A stretch of DNA of 64,000 nucleotides from Massilia sp. Mn16-1_5 (GTDB taxonomy: Bacteria; Pseudomonadota; Gammaproteobacteria; Burkholderiales; Burkholderiaceae_D). A model generated the notes under the pieces. It was given only the letters and a program-made list of their open reading frames with translations. It did not search any database and had not been told where the DNA came from. Both the position numbers and the translations under genes were made by a program. Where the stretch lies: the NCBI RefSeq assembly GCF_004798585.1, contig NZ_PPXQ01000006.1, forward strand, positions 62,001 to 126,000, written 5' to 3'. Positions 59,071-64,000 of this stretch are shown here, in pieces. Position 1 is the stretch's first letter. Each line of letters starts with the position of its first letter.

Positions 59071-60810
59071 TTATCCTTCGTGCTGGAATCCCGCCGCTTC
59101 CTGGCGCGGCGAGACCTCCAGCGCCAGGCGCACACGCTCGGTCAGGTCGCTGAGGCGATAGGGCTTGGACAGCACCGCGAAACCCGAGGTGGCGCCCGTG
59201 GACGGCGGCAATTCGTTCATGTAGCCGGTCGCCAGGATGACCGGCACCGTGCTCTGGCGTTCGCGGATGATTTCGGCCAGCCGGATCCCGTTCATCCCGC
59301 CCGGCATGATGATGTCGCTGAACAGCAGGTCGATGTCGCCATAGCGCTCGACCAGTTCCAGCGCCTCTTCGCCGCTCTGCGCGGCCAGCACCCGGTAGCC
59401 CAGCGCGCGCAAATGGGTTTCGGCCAGTTCGCGCACGTCGTGGCTGTCGTCGACCACCAGGATGGTGCGCCGTCCGAGGATCGCGGCCGGCGTCCAGTTC
59501 AGGCCCTGGCCTTTGCTGCGCTCGCCCATCATCTCGATGCCGGACTGCTGGGCCAGCGGGAAGATCATGCGGATCGTCGTGCCCTTCTGCGGGGTGCTGT
59601 CGATCTCGAGCCGTCCCAGCGATTGCTGCACGAAGCCGTGCACCATCGCCAGTCCCAGTCCGGTGCCCGGCCCCTTGGTCGTGAAGAAGGGTTCGGTGGC
59701 GCGTTCCGCCACTTCGGGCGGCATGCCTTCGCCTTCGTCGATGACGCAGATCACGACGTAGGTCCCGGGCGGCAGTTGCAGGCGCTCGAGGCGTTCGCTG
59801 TCGGCCAGGGTCGAGGTCGCGATCGTCACACGGCCGCCACGCGGCATGGCGTCGCGCGCATTGATCAGCACGTTGAGCAGGGACATTTCCATGTGCGTGG
59901 CGTCGAGCGTACAGGAGGGCAGGCCGGGCTTCAGGTCGAGGTGCAGGTCGACCTTGTCGCCCAGCGTGCGCACCAGCATCTCGCTGAATTCGACGACCAG
60001 GGCATTCAGGTTCAGGCGCTTCGGCTCGAGCCGCTGCTTGCGCGCGAAGCTCAGCAGCTGCTGGGTCAGCTTGCCGGCCTTGTCGCCGGCCAGCTGCGCG
60101 CGTGCGATCGCCTGCAGGCTCGCCTCGCGGTCGTCGATCGAGGAGGTGGCCACTTCCAGGTTGCCGGCCACGACCTGCAACAGGTTGTTGAAGTCGTGCG
60201 CGAGGCCGGCGGTGAGCTGGCCGATCGCTTCCATCTTCTGCGCCTGCAAATACGACTGCTCGGAGACGCGGCGCCGCGTGATGTCCATCTGCGAGGCGAA
60301 CCAGTACAGCAGCTTGCCTTCGGCATCGAAGACTGGGCCGGTGAACAGGCCGTTCCAGAACGGGCGACCGTCGGCCTTGTAGTTGAGGATGTCGACGGCC
60401 ACGGCGCGCTGCTCGCGTACGGCATGGCGCAGCTCGGCGACGGTGTTCTGGTCGGTCTGTTCGCCCTGCAGGAAGCGGCAATTGCGTCCCAGGACCTCGT
60501 CCTCGCGGTACTGGGTCAGGTCGAGGAAGGCGCGGTTGACGAAGACGATCGGATTGTCGGGCTGGTTGGGATCGGTCAGCACCATCGGCATGCGCGTCAT
60601 CTCGATGGCGGCGAAGAAGATGTTGCCGCGCTCGTCGAGGCCGGGGCGTGAAATCTGGCTCGCCTGCCAGTGGCGCACGCCGGGATCCCCCAGCGGGTTA
60701 TAGCTGCTGCCTTCGAGCTTGCCGGCGGCCGGGATGCCGACGCTCTGGCCGCCGCCTTCGGGGTCGCCGGGCAGGCGCTCGCGCTCGTCTTTCGAACTGC
60801 CAGTGGTCAT
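59071..60810 (-). CDS. LOV-domain blue-light hybrid histidine kinase
   Basis: A 579-residue protein starts at ATG 60810 behind GGAGG. Residues about 60-180 form a PAS domain with the full LOV photoadduct motif GRNCRFLQG at 108-116 (Cys111), preceded by FVNRAFLDLTQY and followed by LLYWFASQMDIT with the flavin-contacting Gln. A HisKA domain follows (AIGQLTAGLAHDFNNLL, His205), then HATPase_c (NVLINARDAMPRGG; TGLGLAMVHGFVQQ) and a receiver with DLLFSDIIMPGGMNG. FMN would bind and blue light would switch the kinase. The LOV-kinase-receiver layout resembles that of Pseudomonas syringae. It is followed by response regulator B. Confidence 0.93.
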   Translation of the reverse strand: MTTGSSKDERERLPGDPEGGGQSVGIPAAGKLEGSSYNPLGDPGVRHWQASQISRPGLDERGNIFFAAIEMTRMPMVLTDPNQPDNPIVFVNRAFLDLTQYREDEVLGRNCRFLQGEQTDQNTVAELRHAVREQRAVAVDILNYKADGRPFWNGLFTGPVFDAEGKLLYWFASQMDITRRRVSEQSYLQAQKMEAIGQLTAGLAHDFNNLLQVVAGNLEVATSSIDDREASLQAIARAQLAGDKAGKLTQQLLSFARKQRLEPKRLNLNALVVEFSEMLVRTLGDKVDLHLDLKPGLPSCTLDATHMEMSLLNVLINARDAMPRGGRVTIATSTLADSERLERLQLPPGTYVVICVIDEGEGMPPEVAERATEPFFTTKGPGTGLGLAMVHGFVQQSLGRLEIDSTPQKGTTIRMIFPLAQQSGIEMMGERSKGQGLNWTPAAILGRRTILVVDDSHDVRELAETHLRALGYRVLAAQSGEEALELVERYGDIDLLFSDIIMPGGMNGIRLAEIIRERQSTVPVILATGYMNELPPSTGATSGFAVLSKPYRLSDLTERVRLALEVSPRQEAAGFQHEG

Positions 60811-61076
60811 GCGTCCTCCGTGATCGTCTTGGTTCGAGGTCGCCAGTTCGGACCCATGGCCTGCCTCGGGCACGGATTATAGCAAGATGCAATTTGCATA
60901 TCGTTCCCCTGCGTGCAGCCCCCGGGCAGGAAATGGTATCGTTCCCGGTCGCGATCTGTTTCTGACGCACATTTTATAGACTCGAAACGAATGCCCATGC
61001 TCCAGCTGCCTGTCTTCGCCGCCCGTTCCCCTGTAGCCATCCACTATGCTGCCGCCCGGCACGCCGGGAGGGCCGC

Positions 61077-63107
61077 ATGACCGGGGGCGCTGTGCCGGAA
61101 GCCGACGGCAGGTTCCGCGCCTTCTTCGACCAGGCCACCCACTTCGCGGCCATCCTCGACCTGGAGGGCCGCATCCTCGACATGAACCGCGTCTCGCTCG
61201 AACTGGGCGGCTATGCGCGTGCCGACGTGATCGGGCGTCCGCTGTGGGAATGCCGCTGGTGGGACCATTCGGACGAGCTGGTCGCGACCGCGCGCGCGGC
61301 CATGCTGGCGGCCTCGAACGGCGAAACGGTGCGCCGCGTGCTGCCTTACCGCGCGCCCGACGGCAGCGAACGCTATGCGGAGGTCGTGGTCGCGCCGGTC
61401 AGGGATGAGGAGGGCGGCATCCTGTTCCTGGCCGCGACCGGCGTCGACGTCACCGAGCGGCGCCGCGTCACGCAGCGCCTGCGTTTGCTCGACGAGATCG
61501 GCGAGGCGACCCGCATCGCGCTCGATCCGAGGGCGATCATGGCCGAAGCGACGCGCCTGCTGGGCGAGCACCTGGGCGTGACCCGGGTCGCGTATGCCGA
61601 CCTGGAACCCGACAACGACCGCTTCACGATCCGCTACGACTGGCGTGTCGAAGGCGTGATGAGCACCGTCGGCACCTATTCGCTCGACCTGTTCGGCTCG
61701 CGCGCGACCTCGAACCTGCGCGTCGGCCGCACGCTGCTGGTGAGCGACGTCGACCGCGAACTGGCGGCCGCGGACGGCGCCGACATGTTCAACGCGATCG
61801 GCATCAAGGCCATCATCTGCTGTCCGCTGGTGAAGGATGGGCGCCTGGTGGCGATGATGGCGGTGCACCAGCGCGAGCCGCGCGCCTGGAGCGAGGACGA
61901 GGTGGCGCTGGTCGAGGCCGTGGTCGAGCGCTGCTGGGCCCACATCGAGCGGGTGCGAGGGGCCGAGGCGCTGCGCGAGGCCGATCGCCGCAAGTCGGAA
62001 TTCCTGGCCACGCTGGCGCACGAGCTGCGCAACCCACTGGCGCCGATCCGCAACGGCCTCGAGCTCTTGCGCCTGGGGACCACGAAGCCCGAGTTGCAGG
62101 CGAATGTGCGCGCGATGATGGAGCGCCAGGTCGGGCACATGGTCCACCTGATCAACGACCTGCTCGACATCGCGCGTGTTTCCAGCGGCAAGGTGGTGCT
62201 GAAGGTCGAGCCGCTCGACGTGCAGGCGGTCGTCGCCAGCGCGGTCGAGACCAGCCTGCCGCTGATCGAGGCCGGCGGCCATGCGTTCGAGGTCGACCTG
62301 CCGCGCGAACCCTTGCCGGTCGAGGGCGATGCCGTGCGCCTGAGCCAGGTGCTCGGCAACCTGCTCTCGAATGCGGCCAAGTACACGCCGCAGGGCGGAC
62401 GCATCACGGTGGCGGCGCGGCGCGAGGGAGAGGAGGCCGTCATCGCCGTGAGCGACACCGGCATCGGCATCGCCGCCGAGTCGCTGCCGGACGTGTTCGA
62501 GATGTTCACCCAGGTCTCGCGCAGCATCGACCGCGCGCGCGGCGGCCTGGGCATCGGCCTTGCGCTGGTGCGGCACCTGGTGCAGCTGCACGGCGGCAGC
62601 GTGAGTGCGGCCAGTGACGGCATCAACCAGGGCAGCACCTTTACCGTGCGCCTACCGCTGGGCAGCGCGCGTGCAGGGCAGGCGCCGGCGCTGCCCCCGT
62701 CCGTGCAGGCACGGCCGGGGCGTGCGCAGCGCGTGCTGGTGGCCGACGACAACGTCGACGCCGCCGATACCCTGAGTGCGCTGCTGCGCCTGGACGGCCA
62801 CCTGGTGCAGGTGGCGCATGACGGCGCGGAAGCGGTGCACATGGCCGAGGCCTTCCGGCCCGAGACTGCCTTCCTCGACATCGGCATGCCGCGCCTGGAC
62901 GGGTATGGCGCGGCGCGCGCGATCCGTGCGCTGCCCGGACTGCAAGGCCTGCGCCTGGTCGCCCTCACCGGCTGGGGCGCGCAGGAAGACCGGCGCCGCT
63001 CGCGCGAAGCCGGCTTCGATGCGCACCTGCTCAAGCCTGCGGTACCGGAGGAAGTACGGGGCCAGCTCGCCTACGGGAACGTTTCCGATCTTCCCGGAAA
63101 CGTATGA
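61077..63107 (+). CDS. PAS-GAF hybrid sensor histidine kinase
   Basis: A 676-residue protein. PAS (about 10-125, FFDQATHFAAILDLEGRIL), GAF-like domain (about 140-290, LLDEIGEATRIALDPRAIMAEATRLL), HisKA with FLATLAHELRNPLAPI, HATPase_c (NLLSNAAKYTPQGG; GGLGIGLALVRHLV) and a C-terminal receiver (VLVADDNVDAADTL; AFLDIGMPRLDGYG; LLKPAVP). It is a relative of the kinase at 1-2352. It has no transmembrane segment. It is divergent from the LOV kinase gene with about 265 bases between. The receiver is self-contained, with no HPt domain. Confidence 0.93.
   Translation: MTGGAVPEADGRFRAFFDQATHFAAILDLEGRILDMNRVSLELGGYARADVIGRPLWECRWWDHSDELVATARAAMLAASNGETVRRVLPYRAPDGSERYAEVVVAPVRDEEGGILFLAATGVDVTERRRVTQRLRLLDEIGEATRIALDPRAIMAEATRLLGEHLGVTRVAYADLEPDNDRFTIRYDWRVEGVMSTVGTYSLDLFGSRATSNLRVGRTLLVSDVDRELAAADGADMFNAIGIKAIICCPLVKDGRLVAMMAVHQREPRAWSEDEVALVEAVVERCWAHIERVRGAEALREADRRKSEFLATLAHELRNPLAPIRNGLELLRLGTTKPELQANVRAMMERQVGHMVHLINDLLDIARVSSGKVVLKVEPLDVQAVVASAVETSLPLIEAGGHAFEVDLPREPLPVEGDAVRLSQVLGNLLSNAAKYTPQGGRITVAARREGEEAVIAVSDTGIGIAAESLPDVFEMFTQVSRSIDRARGGLGIGLALVRHLVQLHGGSVSAASDGINQGSTFTVRLPLGSARAGQAPALPPSVQARPGRAQRVLVADDNVDAADTLSALLRLDGHLVQVAHDGAEAVHMAEAFRPETAFLDIGMPRLDGYGAARAIRALPGLQGLRLVALTGWGAQEDRRRSREAGFDAHLLKPAVPEEVRGQLAYGNVSDLPGNV
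63079..63103 (+). other. Hairpin at the 3' end of the hybrid kinase gene
   Basis: ACGTTTCC (63079-63086) and GGAAACGT (63096-63103) can pair around a 9-base loop, partly within the coding 3' end. It has no T-run. It may be a weak terminator or processing site before the CheB-CheR gene. Confidence 0.3.
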
Positions 63108-63179
63108 AAACTTTCACAGTTTAGCCAGAATACATAGCGAATCGACTACCCTCGCAGTTCCTTTTCTCGCTTTAAAAAC

Positions 63180-64000
63180 ATGTACGAATCCGCCGACGCA
63201 CCCAGCATGCCCAAGTCCCCGGGCACGGTCCGCAGCAACCTCGATTTCCCCGTAATCGGTATTGGCGCGTCGGCCGGCGGCCTGCTCGCCCTGTTGCACC
63301 TGTTCGAGAACATGCCGGCCTCGCACGGCATGGCCTTCGTCGTCATCCTGCACCTCTCGCCCAAGCATCCGAGTTCGGCCGATGCGATCCTGCAGCGCGC
63401 CACGCGCATGCCCGTGATCCAGGTCACTTCGCGCGTGACGATCGAGCCCGGGCACGTGTACGTGATCGCGCCGAACCAGCAGATGTCGATGATGGACGGC
63501 CTGCTGCTGGTCGATGAACTCGACCGGCCGCGCGGGCGCCACGTCGCGATCGACATGTTCTTCCGTACCCTGGCCGAAACCCACCGCGAACGCGCGGTGG
63601 CGATCGTGCTGTCGGGTACCGGCGCGGACGGCGCGGTGGGCCTGGCGCGGGTCAAGGAGCAGGGCGGCGTGACCCTCGTGCAGTCCCCCGAGGACGCCGA
63701 GCACGAAGGCATGCCGGCGGCGGCCATCCTCACCGGCGCGGTCGATTTCGTGCTGCCCGTGACCGAGATGCCGCAAAAGCTGATCGAGCTGTGGGACAAC
63801 GCGCGCGCCATCGAATTGCCGCCGGCGGGCGACGGCGAGGCGCCGGTCGCGCGCACGGTCGATCCGGCCGATACGGCCGAGGCGGAGAGCGCGCTGCAGG
63901 GCATCATCGGCCTGCTGCTGAGCCATACCGGCCACGACTTCCGCCACTACAAGCGCGCCACCGTGCTGCGCCGGATCGAACGGCGCCTGCAGGTGCGCGG
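63180..64000 (+). CDS. CheB-CheR fusion chemoreceptor-modification/PAS kinase-type protein (C-terminus cut)
   Basis: The frame from ATG 63180 runs to the right edge (273 codons seen). It begins with a CheB methylesterase domain without receiver: catalytic Ser31 (IGIGASAGGL), His58 (VILHLSPKH) and Asp150 (SGTGADGAVGL), then a linker and the start of a CheR methyltransferase N-terminal domain (LLLSHTGHDFRHYKRATVLRRIERRLQV). Such fusions usually continue with PAS and kinase domains. It joins the signalling island. Confidence 0.92.
   Translation, partial: MYESADAPSMPKSPGTVRSNLDFPVIGIGASAGGLLALLHLFENMPASHGMAFVVILHLSPKHPSSADAILQRATRMPVIQVTSRVTIEPGHVYVIAPNQQMSMMDGLLLVDELDRPRGRHVAIDMFFRTLAETHRERAVAIVLSGTGADGAVGLARVKEQGGVTLVQSPEDAEHEGMPAAAILTGAVDFVLPVTEMPQKLIELWDNARAIELPPAGDGEAPVARTVDPADTAEAESALQGIIGLLLSHTGHDFRHYKRATVLRRIERRLQVR

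Noticed and set aside
63079-63103. Hairpin after the second hybrid kinase as a terminator
   Set aside because: It has an 8-bp stem but no T-run and overlaps the coding end; kept only as a weak feature.

Overview
The window comes from a GC-rich Gram-negative betaproteobacterium, most likely an Oxalobacteraceae member close to Massilia/Telluria/Janthinobacterium (inference). Supporting signs are the pyrG-kdsA-eno-ftsB order, a Bug-type tricarboxylate-binding protein, a dapA-bamC pair, many methyl-accepting chemotaxis proteins, a porin, a TonB-dependent receptor, and several large PAS/GAF hybrid sensor kinases. No tRNA, rRNA, insertion sequence, prophage or CRISPR array was seen. Genes are dense, with no gene-free stretch longer than about 300 bases.

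Layout. Positions 1-10000 are mostly minus strand: a truncated hybrid sensor kinase, a flavin reductase-like protein, a UPF0158 protein (plus strand), a translationally coupled marC-porin pair, and a phzF-like / Bug receptor / TonB-dependent receptor run with a structured leader before the receptor. Positions 10000-21200 hold a TerC-CBS-CorC membrane protein, htpX, exoD, osmC, an SOS-controlled dnaE2, and small envelope or hypothetical genes. Positions 21200-25700 are a three-gene overlapping minus-strand operon: a YaiO-like barrel, a sulfatase-fold phosphotransferase and a secreted glycosidase-like protein. Positions 25800-31150 carry two close MCP paralogues around an exported M20 peptidase. 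Positions 31390-36000 are pyrG-kdsA-eno-ftsB plus an orphan antidote-like gene. Positions 36200-45800 are accessory and stress genes: SRPBCC/ArsR, a third MCP, dps, thioesterase, hslO, gamma carbonic anhydrase, a ParD-like/methionine aminopeptidase pair with a well-formed operator-promoter, a GFA-family protein and a PHP phosphoesterase. Positions 45900-54900 carry a second htpX, tsaC-like, a site-2 protease, a methyltransferase, dapA-bamC, a low-complexity lipoprotein, a RoxA-type hydroxylase, slyD and a degenerate phosphoesterase-like protein. Positions 54900-64000 hold mutS and then a signalling island: two response regulators, a pseudo-receiver, a LOV blue-light hybrid kinase, another hybrid kinase and a CheB-CheR fusion that runs off the right edge.

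Themes. Envelope maintenance (two HtpX, BamC, porin, ExoD, lipoproteins), chemosensing and light/redox signalling dominate. Four intergenic palindromes share a GTAGGGTGGGC core and look like a REP/BIME family. The best leads for undescribed biology are the ParD-like/Map module with stacked operators, the LOV-centred signalling island, the three-way-junction-like leader of the TonB receptor, and the YaiO/phosphotransferase/glycosidase operon.
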